Source: an uncultured Mycoplasmatota bacterium | Lineage (GTDB): Bacteria > Bacillota_I > Bacilli_A > RF39 > UBA660 | Direction: 5' to 3' | Length of the DNA stretch: 64,000 nucleotides | NCBI GenBank assembly: GCA_947652325.1 | Contig: CANTCQ010000002.1 | Span: 153,226 to 217,225 of the forward strand | Shown here: positions 1 through 9,894 of the stretch, piece by piece | Position numbering within the stretch: the stretch's first letter is position 1 | How the letters are laid out: each line of letters opens with the position of its first letter | Program-made: the position numbers and the translations under genes | Notes under the pieces: model-generated | Told to the model about the DNA's origin: nothing | The model's input: the letters and a program-made list of their open reading frames with translations, nothing else | Databases searched by the model: none

Positions 1-1
1 T

Positions 2-379
2 CAAAGATTATCAGCTGATATTATACCACCTCAAATTAACTCAAATTTAAAATTTAAGTTTTGTGGATTCGCTGATGATATTTTATCTAGAATCATATTA
101 GAAAATACAGATGCCCATGATTTATTAAAAGATGAAATCGCTGGTATATTTGTAGATGGAAACCATAATGTCGTACAGGTATTTAATATTGATAGTGAAA
201 TTGAGCCAGTAATTTTAAAACCATTTGAAATTATTAGAAACACTATGTCAGATTTTTATAGAAAATATGATATTGGAAAAGAAGAATTAGAAATTGATGG
301 AGATAAACTAGTAAACGAATATGTAGAAGAAAAAGAAGCAGAAGATCCTAACTATTTTAAAGTTAGAAAAGATAAATAG
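2..379 (+). CDS. FtsK/SpoIIIE-like DNA translocase / coupling protein, C-terminal part (5' truncated by window edge)
   Basis: Manual translation in the frame ending TAG 377-379: QRLSADIIPPQINSNLKFKFCGFADDILSRIILENTDAHDLLKDEIAGIF..., resembling the FtsK C-terminal RPS.DVI..I..N...RI.F......SR.IL....A..LL pattern. Confidence 0.65.
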   Translation, partial: QRLSADIIPPQINSNLKFKFCGFADDILSRIILENTDAHDLLKDEIAGIFVDGNHNVVQVFNIDSEIEPVILKPFEIIRNTMSDFYRKYDIGKEELEIDGDKLVNEYVEEKEAEDPNYFKVRKDK

Positions 380-425
380 AATTTACCTTAATAAAATTCA
401 TATATTTTATTAAGGGGGTGTTTGC

Positions 426-623
426 TTGAAAGTCTTTGTCAATTTACCACAAACACCTGAGGAAAGGAAAGCATTAGCAAATGGTGTTGCTAGATTCCAT
501 GCGACACTCATGCTAGAAAAAATTAAAAAATTAAATATCAATGATTCTTCTAAAGAAAAAGTTTTAAATTTAGTTTTAGAACATCTAGAAGAAGAAGCAA
601 AAAAAGAATGTACGAGCAATTAA
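426..623 (+). CDS. Hypothetical small protein of the skin-like element
   Basis: 65 aa ORF, TTG start preceded by AAGGGGGTG ribosome binding site. Confidence 0.5.
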   Translation: MKVFVNLPQTPEERKALANGVARFHATLMLEKIKKLNINDSSKEKVLNLVLEHLEEEAKKECTSN

Positions 624-1120
624 CTCATACATTTTTTTAGTTTATTATATTTATTTCTTGATATATGACTATTGCCATTTTCCCATCTTCTAACTGATGT
701 AATAGAAACTTCCAACATATCTGCAAATTCTTGTCTAGTTAGATTCATACGTTCTCTTATCTTAATAATATTTTTACAGGGATCATCAAGTAAGAATTTT
801 ATATAGTCATCATTAATAATTATTTTATCTTCAATTCCAAGTTCTTCTATTACACCTTTTAATAACTTAATATCTACAAGTTTCATTTCTTGATTTTCTA
901 AATGATGGAGTGCTTGCCTAGTAAACCCTAATTTTAAACTTAATTCAGGTTGTTTATATCCTGCAAGTCTGCGATAATATTTGATTTGTTCTCCTATGCT
1001 ACTATCTTTATTGATAGAATATATTTTCCATGTAGGAGTGGATTTTATTATAATTTCTGTTTCTATAGTATCTTTTAATCTATAGAATAGATCACTAATT
1101 GCTATCCCAATTTCCAACAC
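620..1120 (-). CDS. XRE-type transcriptional regulator with two HTH segments
   Basis: IKYYRRLAGYKQPELSLKLGFTRQALHHLENQ and IIKIRERMNLTRQEFADMLEVSITSVRRWENG; GTG start overlaps the truncated sigK 3' end. Confidence 0.7.
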   Translation of the reverse strand: MLEIGIAISDLFYRLKDTIETEIIIKSTPTWKIYSINKDSSIGEQIKYYRRLAGYKQPELSLKLGFTRQALHHLENQEMKLVDIKLLKGVIEELGIEDKIIINDDYIKFLLDDPCKNIIKIRERMNLTRQEFADMLEVSITSVRRWENGNSHISRNKYNKLKKCMS

Positions 1121-1497
1121 GTGAATATTGCATTTTCAATGCAGCGAGCAGCATAGGTTGTAATTTTTGTTTTCCTTGAGTCGTTGTAGGAATCAATTCC
1201 TTTTATGAGTCCAATAGTACCAATGCTTATTAAATCATCTTGACTTATATTTTTACTTTCAAATTTTTTGACAATATGAGCAACTAATCTTAAATTTCTT
1301 TCAATAAGTATATTGCGGGCCTCTTTATCTCCTTTTAACATTTTTTCTATGGCTATTTGCTCTTCTTCTTCTGTTAATGGAGAAGGAAAAACATTATTTG
1401 AATAACTTCCTGTAAAGAAAAGCATATCTTTAATTAAATTTAAAATACTAAAAAACAATTTTTGACACATCCTTTGTAACATTCTATTCTTCTTCAT
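1102..1497 (-). pseudogene. sigK: RNA polymerase sigma-K, N-terminal half, interrupted by intervening element (spoIVCB-like)
   Basis: NNVFPSPLTEEEEQIAIEKMLKGDKEARNILIERNLRLVAHIVKKFESKNISQDDLISIGTIGLIKGIDSYNDSRKTKITTYAARCIEN, then unrelated AIFTCWKLG*. Confidence 0.85.
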
Positions 1498-1529
1498 TTT
1501 ATGATATACTTAAAATACGAGGTGACAGA

Positions 1530-2051
1530 ATGGAAAATTTTATTCCTGATATGTATCAAAAAAGCATTTATGATATTAATTATAAGGCTTTAAAAGAAAA
1601 GGGAATTAAGTGTATTTTATTTGATTTAGATAATACCATGGTTCCACTTACTATAAGTATTCCAGACCGTGAAATTAAAGATTTATTTTCAGAACTCGAA
1701 TTATTAGGTTTTAAAATTATTATTTTATCTAATTCTTCTAAATCAAGAGTGGAACCTTTTAAAGAAAAATTAAATGTTGATTCAAGTTTTCATAGTAAGA
1801 AACCTTTTAAAGCCAAATATAAAAAAATTATGACTTTATACCATTTTAAAGATAATGAAATTGCTTGTATTGGGGACCAGCTTTTAACTGATGTTTTAGG
1901 GGCTAATCGAATGGGTTTTTTTAGTATTTTGGTAAATCCTATTAGTGATAATGATTTATTTGGAACTAAAATTAATCGTATTTTTGAACGAAGAATATTT
2001 AAAAAATTAGGAAAACAAGGGTTGTTTACAATTGGAGAATATTATGAATAA
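1530..2051 (+). CDS. yqeG: YqeG family HAD-type phosphatase
   Basis: LFDLDNTMVP, ILSNSS, IGDQLLTDVLGAN motifs; followed by yqeH. Confidence 0.9.
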   Translation: MENFIPDMYQKSIYDINYKALKEKGIKCILFDLDNTMVPLTISIPDREIKDLFSELELLGFKIIILSNSSKSRVEPFKEKLNVDSSFHSKKPFKAKYKKIMTLYHFKDNEIACIGDQLLTDVLGANRMGFFSILVNPISDNDLFGTKINRIFERRIFKKLGKQGLFTIGEYYE

Positions 2052-3021
2052 ATGTAGAGGATGTGGAGCGAGTCTTCAATGGGAAAATAGCCAAAAAATT
2101 GGGTATATTCCAAAAGAAAAGATAGAAAATGGTATATGTGAAAGGTGCTTTCGAATTGTTCATTATAATGATTTAAAAACTATTTCTTTAAATAATATAA
2201 AAAATATAATTGATATTGTAAATGAAAAAGGAAGCGTTGCTTTTTTTCTAGTTGACTTATTAAATATACAAAAAGATGTAATAAAAACATATCATTCTCT
2301 TAAAATTCCTACATTTTTAATAATTAGTAAGTGTGATATTATTCCAAAATTTATTTCTTTTTCACGAATTTCGACTTGGCTAAAAGAAGAATATCATATC
2401 CAGGAAGAAGTATTTTTTTTGAGTGCTTTACGAAATAAGAATGTAAAAATTATTTTGCGTATTTTAGAGCGTATTGGTAAAAAAGAAGCTTATATTTTGG
2501 GATATACCAATTCTGGAAAAAGTACACTTTTTAATCAATTACTTGAAATGTCACTTGTTACTACAAGTATTGTTCCGAATACGACAGTTGATTTCATAAA
2601 GCATATCATAGGAGATTATACTTTGATTGACACACCAGGTTTTCCCTATCAAGATGTTTTGTATAGAAGTGAAGATATTTCTTTTTTAAAAAAAGCAAAT
2701 ACAAAATCTTATATAAATCCTATCACATATCAATTGAAAAAAGGAGCAAGTTTAATACTTGAAAATGTAATTCGCATTGAAAATAAAAGTGAAGTTTGTA
2801 ATTTGACTTTTTACGTAAGTAATCAATTATCCATAAAAAAGGTATATGAAAAAAATCAAAATTTGAAAGATAAAAAGGAATATTTTTACACATTTTCTCG
2901 AAATGAAGATTTGGTTATAAAAGGAGTAGGTTTTATTACATTTAAGACAGAATCAAAGGTAAGTGTTTTTTTAGAAAATGAAAAAGTGTTGGAAAAACGA
3001 AAATCTTTTTTTGAAGGGTAG
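2032..3021 (+). CDS. yqeH: Ribosome biogenesis GTPase YqeH
   Basis: N-terminal CRGCGASLQ...CERC zinc finger, circularly permuted GTPase GYTNSGKSTLFN / DTPG. Confidence 0.92.
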   Translation: MENIMNKCRGCGASLQWENSQKIGYIPKEKIENGICERCFRIVHYNDLKTISLNNIKNIIDIVNEKGSVAFFLVDLLNIQKDVIKTYHSLKIPTFLIISKCDIIPKFISFSRISTWLKEEYHIQEEVFFLSALRNKNVKIILRILERIGKKEAYILGYTNSGKSTLFNQLLEMSLVTTSIVPNTTVDFIKHIIGDYTLIDTPGFPYQDVLYRSEDISFLKKANTKSYINPITYQLKKGASLILENVIRIENKSEVCNLTFYVSNQLSIKKVYEKNQNLKDKKEYFYTFSRNEDLVIKGVGFITFKTESKVSVFLENEKVLEKRKSFFEG

Positions 3022-3027
3022 TAAATT

Positions 3028-4776
3028 ATGAGTAAGATTAAAGTAATGAGTGAAAACTTAGCTAATAAAATAGCGGCGGGAGAAGTAGTAGAAAAAATAG
3101 CCAGTGTTGTTAAGGAACTTGTAGAAAATAGTATTGATGCTGCTGCTAAAAATATTATTATTTCGTTAGAAGAGGGTGGACTTAAATCCATTCAGATTAT
3201 AGATGATGGAATGGGGATGGATAAAGAGGATGCTTTTCTTGCTTTTCAAAGACATGCTACTAGTAAATTAGTGCGAGAAGATGATTTGTTTTTTATTGAT
3301 ACTTTAGGGTTTCGTGGAGAAGCAATACCTTCTATTGCAAGTGTTTCAAGAGTCGTTTTAAAAACTTGTAGTAAAGATGTAGGAACTCTTATTGAAATAA
3401 AAGGTGGTAAAGTAATTCGTGAAGAAGTTTCTGATGCGAGAAAAGGTACTGAAATTATAGTAACAGATTTATTTTATAATACGCCAGCTCGACTTAAGTA
3501 TTTAAAAACAGAAGCATCGGAACTAGCAGGTTGTGTTTCTTTAGTAGAAAGAATTGCACTATCTCATGTTGCTATTTCTTTTACCCTTTTTCATAATGAT
3601 AGAATTTTAGTGAAAACAACAGGGAGTGGGCAACTTCATAAATGCATTCATGAAATTTATGGACTAGGTGTTTCTTCCAAAATGCTTGAAGTAAGAAGAA
3701 GTAATGACGATTTTGATTTATATGGTTTTATTTGTAAGCCAGAAATTTTAAAATCCAATCGGAACCATTTTATTACCATAGTGAATGATAGAGTAATTAA
3801 AAATTATGATATTAATCGAGCGATAAATGATGCTTATTATACCTATAAACCAGATACAAAATTTCCTATTGTAGTGTTACAAATTAGCACTGACCCTACT
3901 TTAATTGATGTGAATATTCATCCAACAAAACAAGATATTAAACTAGATAAAATAAATGATTTATATGACCTTATTTATTCAACGATTAAAGAAGTGCTTT
4001 ATAAGAGTTTATTAATTCCAGATGCTATAAAAAAGTCGGAATACAATGAAGTTAAGGAAGAGTATGTTGAGCATTTTGTGAAAGAAGAAGAAAAAAAGGA
4101 AGAAGTTTATCAAAATAGTAGCCAAGTCGCTTTAGATTTAAGTTATAATGAGCAGCAAGACATTCCTATTATTGTAAATGAAGAATTAAAAAAATTAGTT
4201 CTTTATCCGGTGGGAGTTGCTTTAGGTACTTATATCATCGCCCAAAATGAAGAAGGGGTGTATTTAATTGACCAACATGCCGCACAAGAACGAGTAAACT
4301 ATGAAAAATATTTGAGTGCTTTAAAGAAACAAAAAACAACAACGATTTCTCTTTTATTTCCTATTACAATTGAGCTTTCTTCTAGTGAATTTTTAGTGGT
4401 AAAAGAAAATTTGTCTATTTTGACCAATATGGGATTTGTAATAGAAGAGTTTGGGGTTAATACTTTTGTAGTGAAAGAACATCCTACTTGGTTAAAAACA
4501 GGTTATGAGGAAGAGTTAATTCATAAAATTATTGATATTATGATACACAATAACGGTGCATTTGACCGTGTGAAATTCAATGAACACATTGCGATTACTT
4601 TAGCTTGTAAAATGAGTATAAAAGCCAATATGCGGATTAGTATAGAAGCAGTAGAAGAGTTATTGCAAGAATTAGTAAATTGTGATAACCCTTATAATTG
4701 TCCGCATGGCAGACCAACGATTATTAAATTTTCTATTTATGATTTGGAACGAATGTTTAAAAGGGTGATGAATTAA
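3028..4776 (+). CDS. mutL: DNA mismatch repair endonuclease MutL
   Basis: LANKIAAGEVVEKIASVVKELVENSIDA, DDGMGM, GFRGEA; C-terminal QHAAQERVNYEKY, CPHGRP. Confidence 0.95.
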   Translation: MSKIKVMSENLANKIAAGEVVEKIASVVKELVENSIDAAAKNIIISLEEGGLKSIQIIDDGMGMDKEDAFLAFQRHATSKLVREDDLFFIDTLGFRGEAIPSIASVSRVVLKTCSKDVGTLIEIKGGKVIREEVSDARKGTEIIVTDLFYNTPARLKYLKTEASELAGCVSLVERIALSHVAISFTLFHNDRILVKTTGSGQLHKCIHEIYGLGVSSKMLEVRRSNDDFDLYGFICKPEILKSNRNHFITIVNDRVIKNYDINRAINDAYYTYKPDTKFPIVVLQISTDPTLIDVNIHPTKQDIKLDKINDLYDLIYSTIKEVLYKSLLIPDAIKKSEYNEVKEEYVEHFVKEEEKKEEVYQNSSQVALDLSYNEQQDIPIIVNEELKKLVLYPVGVALGTYIIAQNEEGVYLIDQHAAQERVNYEKYLSALKKQKTTTISLLFPITIELSSSEFLVVKENLSILTNMGFVIEEFGVNTFVVKEHPTWLKTGYEEELIHKIIDIMIHNNGAFDRVKFNEHIAITLACKMSIKANMRISIEAVEELLQELVNCDNPYNCPHGRPTIIKFSIYDLERMFKRVMN

Positions 4777-4902
4777 AGGAATTTTTAGAATTAAGAAAGT
4801 ATATGGGAAATGTTCCTTTAACCATTTTGGATTATAAAATCTCCAGGGTTTTCTTTTAAAAATCAAGATGTCCGAAAAATAAAGGATAAAATTACTTTAC
4901 AA

Positions 4903-5394
4903 ATGGAACTTTTATTAGAGATGCATCGGGATAAAGTAAGGCATTACAGGAACAAAGGGAAAGAGTACGACCTTCTTCTTTATTGTATCGAAATGATGAA
5001 TGCAAAAAAACTAAATGTAACAGAAAAAGCAATTTATGAAAAATATAAAATACCTGCTTTAGTTAGTAAAATTGATTATGTTAAAACGTATGCCAATTAT
5101 ATCTTAACTACTTTAAAGGTGGCCAAATGGGTTAGTAATGAAATGGATTCTAATTATTGTACTACAGGAAGGGCAAAAATTGTACTTTCTAATAATAAAA
5201 CGGTATTTTTAACTAATGAAGAATTACTTACATATGTAGGGAACATATTCAGAAGTAATAAAAGTAGTGAAGATATCAAATATTTCGTACAAAATGCTAA
5301 TGAATCTTTTTTGGAGTTTTTAGTTTTGATAGTTCCAGAAATAGTAGAAGAACATCATAATTGTTTGGAGGAAGAAAATGGGAAATCTATATAA
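4903..5394 (+). CDS. Hypothetical protein
   Basis: 163 aa ORF; open frame extends further 5' without an ATG; no family recognised. Confidence 0.5.
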   Translation: MELLLEMHRDKVRHYRNKGKEYDLLLYCIEMMNAKKLNVTEKAIYEKYKIPALVSKIDYVKTYANYILTTLKVAKWVSNEMDSNYCTTGRAKIVLSNNKTVFLTNEELLTYVGNIFRSNKSSEDIKYFVQNANESFLEFLVLIVPEIVEEHHNCLEEENGKSI

Positions 5395-5728
5395 AATGAG
5401 TGAAGGAGAAAAAAAAGAATATAATTTGCCATTACTAGATAATTATTATGTTTTTAAAAATAATGAAGAGGTATTAGGTTTTGCTAAAATTAATTATTTA
5501 AAATGTCCAGATATCTATATTTTCATCTTTGAAAATAAACGAGGATATGGGAATGGAAACATACTATTTTCTAAAGTTTTACAAAGTATAAGAGAACAGA
5601 GAATTTATTCTTTTGAAATAGAATTTCCTTTAGAAAATATAATTATGACCCGAATTATTCATAAAAATGGTGGCATTGAAGTAACCAGAAAAGAAAATAT
5701 AGTAAAATACATTATTCCTATTTTGTAA
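5378..5728 (+). CDS. Hypothetical small protein, possibly GNAT-like
   Basis: 116 aa ORF overlapping the preceding gene, strong GGAGGAA ribosome binding site; FENKRGYGNGNILFSKVLQ is weakly GNAT motif A-like. Confidence 0.5.
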   Translation: MGNLYKMSEGEKKEYNLPLLDNYYVFKNNEEVLGFAKINYLKCPDIYIFIFENKRGYGNGNILFSKVLQSIREQRIYSFEIEFPLENIIMTRIIHKNGGIEVTRKENIVKYIIPIL

Positions 5729-5748
5729 TGTTATATATAATTTTTTAT

Positions 5749-5788
5749 AAGGCAAAGAATGATTTTATTTCGTTATTGCCTTTTTTTT
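5749..5788 (+). terminator. Rho-independent terminator
   Basis: AAGGCAA...TTGCCTT stem followed by T-run. Confidence 0.7.
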
Positions 5789-5815
5789 GTTCTTCTATTA
5801 TAATGGGCTAGCGAG

Positions 5816-7549
5816 GTGTTATGTATGTCAAATAAAGAAATATTAAGGTTTTTAAAGCCCTTTTTACTAAAAGAGAAGAAAAGAATTATTATAGCTGCTG
5901 TTTTAGCGTTTATTAGTAGTTTAATTGGTGTTACATATGGGTATTTATCTGGGTATGCCATTAATGCTGCTAGTGTTATGGCTATACGTGTTGCTATTCT
6001 TACGCTTTTATTAAATTTGTTTTTAAGTACTTTAAATTATGCTATTTTTAGTCGTCTTAGTGTCATTGTATCTACTAAAGCTAGTTTTTCGGTGATAGAA
6101 GATATTAGTTTTACTTTGTTTCATAAAGTTTTACGACTTCCTACGAAAGCATTTGAAGAAAAGTCGAGTGGAGAATTTATTAATCGAATTACTACAGATT
6201 CAGAAACGATTACGGACTCTATTTCTTCTCTATTAAATATTGTCATTCGAGTTGTTACGAGTCTACTTGTATTTTTCTATGTTCTTTTTAATTCTTGGAT
6301 TGTTGCTTTAGAAGTGGTTCTTTATTTGTTTCTTCTTTATAAAATCACCTCTACTTTTAAACCAAAATTAAAAGAAGCACAAAAAGTAATTAAAGAAAAA
6401 AATGATTTTTATGTTTCGAATGTAGATGAGGATATTCATGGGATACGAGAAATAAGAGCTTTAGGAATTAATAAATACATTATTTCTAATTTAAAGGATA
6501 TCGTAAAAGATTTATTTACCAAACGAAATCAAAATATTCAATTTGAGCAAAATTATTATGCTTTTATTTATATTTTGGATGAAATCTTAGTTGTTGTTAC
6601 TTTTATAACCATTATTATCGAAATACTACTTGGCAAAAGTTCTTTAACTTTTTTGGTCGCTATGAGTTATTATATTTATAATTTTATGAATTTGGTGAAT
6701 TCTTTTGCCACTTTTTCTACTTATTATCAAAAATTAAAAGTAGCGGTAGAGCGTATTTATGAAGTTGTGGACAATAAGATTTATAAAGATGTTCTCTTTG
6801 GCAATTATTACAATGTAAATCCAGAAGGAACTATTTCTTTTCAAAAGGTAACATTCCATTATCATGATAATAAAAAGAAGATTTTGGATGGGTTTAATTT
6901 AGAGATAAAAAGGAATAGTAAGGTGGCGATTATTGGAAAAAGTGGACAAGGAAAAAGTACTATTTTCAATTTATTACTACGTTATTTTGATGCGACAAAA
7001 GGGAAGGTTCTGTTAGATGGTGTGAATATACTTGATTATAGTGAAGAAAGTCTTCGAAAAAATATTAGTATTATTAGACAAGACCCTTTTTTGTTTCACC
7101 GAACTATTTTAGAAAACTTTAAAATGGTAAATCCTGAAATTACTTTAAAAGAAGTTCGTAAATATTGTCAGGTAGCTTTACTTGATGATTATATTATGTC
7201 GCTCCCCAAAAAGTACAATACAAAAATTGGAGAGGGTGGCGTTAATTTATCTGGTGGGCAAAAACAAAGACTTGCTATTGCTCGTGCTTTATCTAAAAAT
7301 AGCAAGATTATTTTGTTTGATGAAGCAACTAGTGCACTCGATAATGAGTCGCAAGAAAAGATTATTTCGGTGGTGAATGAGATTTCAAAAGACCATACTA
7401 TTCTTACGATTGCCCATCGATTGTCTACCATTTTGGATGCAGATGTTATTCATGTAATGGATAATGGAAAAATTGTAGCATCTGGCACCCATCAAGAATT
7501 ATTAAAAAAGAATAAAATTTATCAAGATTTGTATAAAAATAACGCGTAA
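5816..7549 (+). CDS. ABC transporter, fused permease/ATP-binding protein
   Basis: N-terminal TM region, Walker A GKSGQGKST, signature LSGGQKQRLAIARAL, DEATSALD. Confidence 0.92.
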   Translation: MLCMSNKEILRFLKPFLLKEKKRIIIAAVLAFISSLIGVTYGYLSGYAINAASVMAIRVAILTLLLNLFLSTLNYAIFSRLSVIVSTKASFSVIEDISFTLFHKVLRLPTKAFEEKSSGEFINRITTDSETITDSISSLLNIVIRVVTSLLVFFYVLFNSWIVALEVVLYLFLLYKITSTFKPKLKEAQKVIKEKNDFYVSNVDEDIHGIREIRALGINKYIISNLKDIVKDLFTKRNQNIQFEQNYYAFIYILDEILVVVTFITIIIEILLGKSSLTFLVAMSYYIYNFMNLVNSFATFSTYYQKLKVAVERIYEVVDNKIYKDVLFGNYYNVNPEGTISFQKVTFHYHDNKKKILDGFNLEIKRNSKVAIIGKSGQGKSTIFNLLLRYFDATKGKVLLDGVNILDYSEESLRKNISIIRQDPFLFHRTILENFKMVNPEITLKEVRKYCQVALLDDYIMSLPKKYNTKIGEGGVNLSGGQKQRLAIARALSKNSKIILFDEATSALDNESQEKIISVVNEISKDHTILTIAHRLSTILDADVIHVMDNGKIVASGTHQELLKKNKIYQDLYKNNA

Positions 7550-7589
7550 AGCGCTGTTTTTTTGGTATACTAAACAGTAGTGATGTTGT

Positions 7590-8783
7590 ATGAAAGAAGT
7601 AAATAGTTTATATGTAAAGATAATACCAGTTTTTATTTTGCTTATTTTATTTTCTTTTGTCATTATTTTAAAAAGAGAAGATGTTTTTTCCCAAATGACT
7701 TTTTCGAATCAAAATAAAGTTGATATAAAAGTAGAGGAAATATTAAAAGCAAATGAAGATAAAGAACTAATTGCTAATGAATCTTTTAAAAATCGATTTG
7801 TCTATGTTGCTTTTCAAAAAGAAAGTGAATTTACTAGCTATTTTGTGGATAAAGAAACAGGGGAAGAAAAGGATTTTCTAGCTTATTTAAAAAGTGGATG
7901 TGAAGATGAATTTTTAGCAAAAGAAAAAGAACTTTTGTATTTAAAATATCCTATGTTTCTTGCAGATGCTTTAAGCAGGGAAGAGGTTGTGAAAACCTAT
8001 CAAGTTTTAGAGAGTGAACTTGTGATTCATTATAATCATTATGCTTTGGATTTTCCTTTGTCTGAAGCTCCATTCTTACGAATTTCTTATACAGAAATTC
8101 AAAACTATTTGGATATTCCAATAGAAGTAAATGGAGAGCATGAAAACGAAAATGGCTATACACTCGATAAAAATAAAAAAGCCATTGCTCTTACTTTTGA
8201 TGATGGACCTAGTGGAGAGAAAACTAATCGATTAGTAAATATATTAGAACAAAATAAAGCTCATGCTACATTTTTTATGGTAGGAAGTAGAATGGAAGCA
8301 GGAGCAAGTGTCATTCGAAATGTTTTAAATAAAGGAAATGAAATTGGAAGTCATTCATACGCTCATAAAAATATGAAAAGGCAAAAATTGGAAGACGTTA
8401 TTAGTGGAGAAGAAAAAACAAAAGAAATTTATCGTAATGTTACGGGACAAGAATTAATTTATACAAGACCTCCTTATGGAAATGTAACGAAAGCCATAAA
8501 AGAAAATTTAAATACTGTTTTTGTTACTTGGAACATTGATACAGAAGACTGGTTACATCGTGATAAAAATTATATAGTCAATCATATTATGGAAAATGTG
8601 AGCGATGGGGATATTATTTTAATGCATGATATTTATGATACTACAATTGATGCTGTAGAAGAATTGCTCCCAAAACTTTATGCAGAAGGATATCAAGTGG
8701 TTACAATTTCAGAACTTGCTAGTTTAAAGGGGATAACTTTAGAGACACATTCTTTATATCGTAGTTTAAAAGAAGTTCAATAA
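7590..8783 (+). CDS. Polysaccharide deacetylase family protein, membrane-anchored
   Basis: N-terminal TM; NodB motifs ALTFDDGPS, GSHSYAHKNM, RPPYGN, DTEDW, ILMHD. Confidence 0.92.
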   Translation: MKEVNSLYVKIIPVFILLILFSFVIILKREDVFSQMTFSNQNKVDIKVEEILKANEDKELIANESFKNRFVYVAFQKESEFTSYFVDKETGEEKDFLAYLKSGCEDEFLAKEKELLYLKYPMFLADALSREEVVKTYQVLESELVIHYNHYALDFPLSEAPFLRISYTEIQNYLDIPIEVNGEHENENGYTLDKNKKAIALTFDDGPSGEKTNRLVNILEQNKAHATFFMVGSRMEAGASVIRNVLNKGNEIGSHSYAHKNMKRQKLEDVISGEEKTKEIYRNVTGQELIYTRPPYGNVTKAIKENLNTVFVTWNIDTEDWLHRDKNYIVNHIMENVSDGDIILMHDIYDTTIDAVEELLPKLYAEGYQVVTISELASLKGITLETHSLYRSLKEVQ

Positions 8784-9194
8784 AAAGTCATCTTCATCAT
8801 TTCCTGTAATACTAATCCATAAAGATATTCCACCACCTATTAAAAATAAAATAGCTGCAATTAAACCAGCATTGGCAAGTAAAATTTCTTTAGGACTAGA
8901 GTTAGGCTCTAGTCTTTTTATATGTTTATAATTTATATAAGCGAAATAGAGATAAATAATAAAGGTCACAATGAAGATTTCAGTGTTAATAGTTCTAAAT
9001 ATATTTTCATCTTTTTTATTATGCTTTTTTAAATATTCTTTTTCGTAATAATTAGAAACAAGAGCAAACACGGCTAAAAAGATATATATGATCCATATAT
9101 AATCTTCTACGCGTACTTCCTTTAAAGTTTCACTGTCCATACTGTTGTTTCCCATATTAAAATTTATGCGATTATAAAAAGAAAAAATTTGCAT
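8766..9194 (-). CDS. Hypothetical membrane protein
   Basis: 142 aa, about 3 hydrophobic segments; 3' end overlaps the convergent deacetylase gene. Confidence 0.6.
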   Translation of the reverse strand: MQIFSFYNRINFNMGNNSMDSETLKEVRVEDYIWIIYIFLAVFALVSNYYEKEYLKKHNKKDENIFRTINTEIFIVTFIIYLYFAYINYKHIKRLEPNSSPKEILLANAGLIAAILFLIGGGISLWISITGNDEDDFLLNFF

Positions 9195-9229
9195 TTAAGC
9201 AAATTTAATTACATATATTAATTTTTAGA

Positions 9230-9590
9230 ATTTTTCATCCCATTTATTTATTTTGATTTTCTCTTAATTTAAAATTTCAAGTTGTTTAGCTGATAAAAAT
9301 CTTTTATTTATCACAATTCTATGAACATAATGGGGTAACCCAAGCATTTGTTGCAATATAATAACCTTGATTGCCAACTTTATTTCCCCAATTGTTTTCT
9401 ATTTTCCATTTGGTGATTTTTTTATCAATGATATTTACTCCTGTAAATATCATACAATGGCAATTTGTGATGCCATTTGTTATTATTGTTTTTAAGTTGA
9501 TTTCAAAAATTTTATCATATATATTAGTTCAAATGCCATCAATTCTAGCAATAAAAATAAATAGTTCCTTCCTTTTATATTTAAAGTGAA
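9230..9590 (-). pseudogene. pepC: Remnant of aminopeptidase C / bleomycin hydrolase (peptidase C1B)
   Basis: Reverse strand encodes NGITNCHCMIFTGVNIIDKKITKWKIENNWGNKVGNQGYYIATNAW then, in a shifted frame, HRIVINKRFLSAKQLEILN*; matches the PepC Cys/His/Asn C-terminal region, frameshifted and 5'-truncated. Confidence 0.7.
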
Positions 9591-9616
9591 TTCAAAAATA
9601 TATTTTGTAGATATAA

Positions 9617-9650
9617 AAAACTCGAATTTTTATAATTCGAGTTTATTTTC
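9617..9650. terminator. Putative terminator hairpin
   Basis: AAACTCGAA...TTCGAGTTT inverted repeat with flanking T/A runs. Confidence 0.55.
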
Positions 9651-9653
9651 AAT

Positions 9654-9730
9654 TGGTGACCAGTACGGGATTCGAACCCGTGAATGCTGCCGTGAAAGGG
9701 CAGTGTGTTAAGCCACTTCACCAACTGGCC
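9654..9730 (-). tRNA. tRNA-Glu (TTC)
   Basis: Reverse strand GGCCAGTTGGTGAAGTGG...CTGCCCTTTCACGGCAG...GGGTTCGAATCCC...CCA; anticodon loop CTTTCAC. Confidence 0.9.
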
Positions 9731-9734
9731 AAAA

Positions 9735-9811
<77 letters not shown>

Positions 9812-9894
9812 ATTTTGTCTCAGTGACTATTTCATTTTATACTATTTTTACCGTTATTGCAAGTCTTTTTTGAAATTTTTACACTGATACTTTA

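Larger units (their letters stand above)
1..1135. mobile_element. Edge of a skin-like (sigK-intervening) integrative element; continues beyond the left window edge
   Basis: sigK reading frame on the minus strand is interrupted at TYAARCIEN; sequence beyond the break encodes an XRE regulator, a small hypothetical and an FtsK/SpoIIIE-like C-terminus rather than the rest of SigK. Confidence 0.75.

Noticed and set aside
4777-4902. Possible frameshifted gene between mutL and the 4903 ORF
   Set aside because: Short continuous codons exist in another frame, but no recognisable family and no clear start to support a pseudogene call
7182-7431. Overlapping ORFs within the ABC transporter gene
   Set aside because: Low-complexity frame shadows of conserved ATPase coding sequence
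9371-9589. Plus-strand 72-aa ORF
   Set aside because: Antisense to the recognisable pepC remnant; no ribosome binding site or family signal
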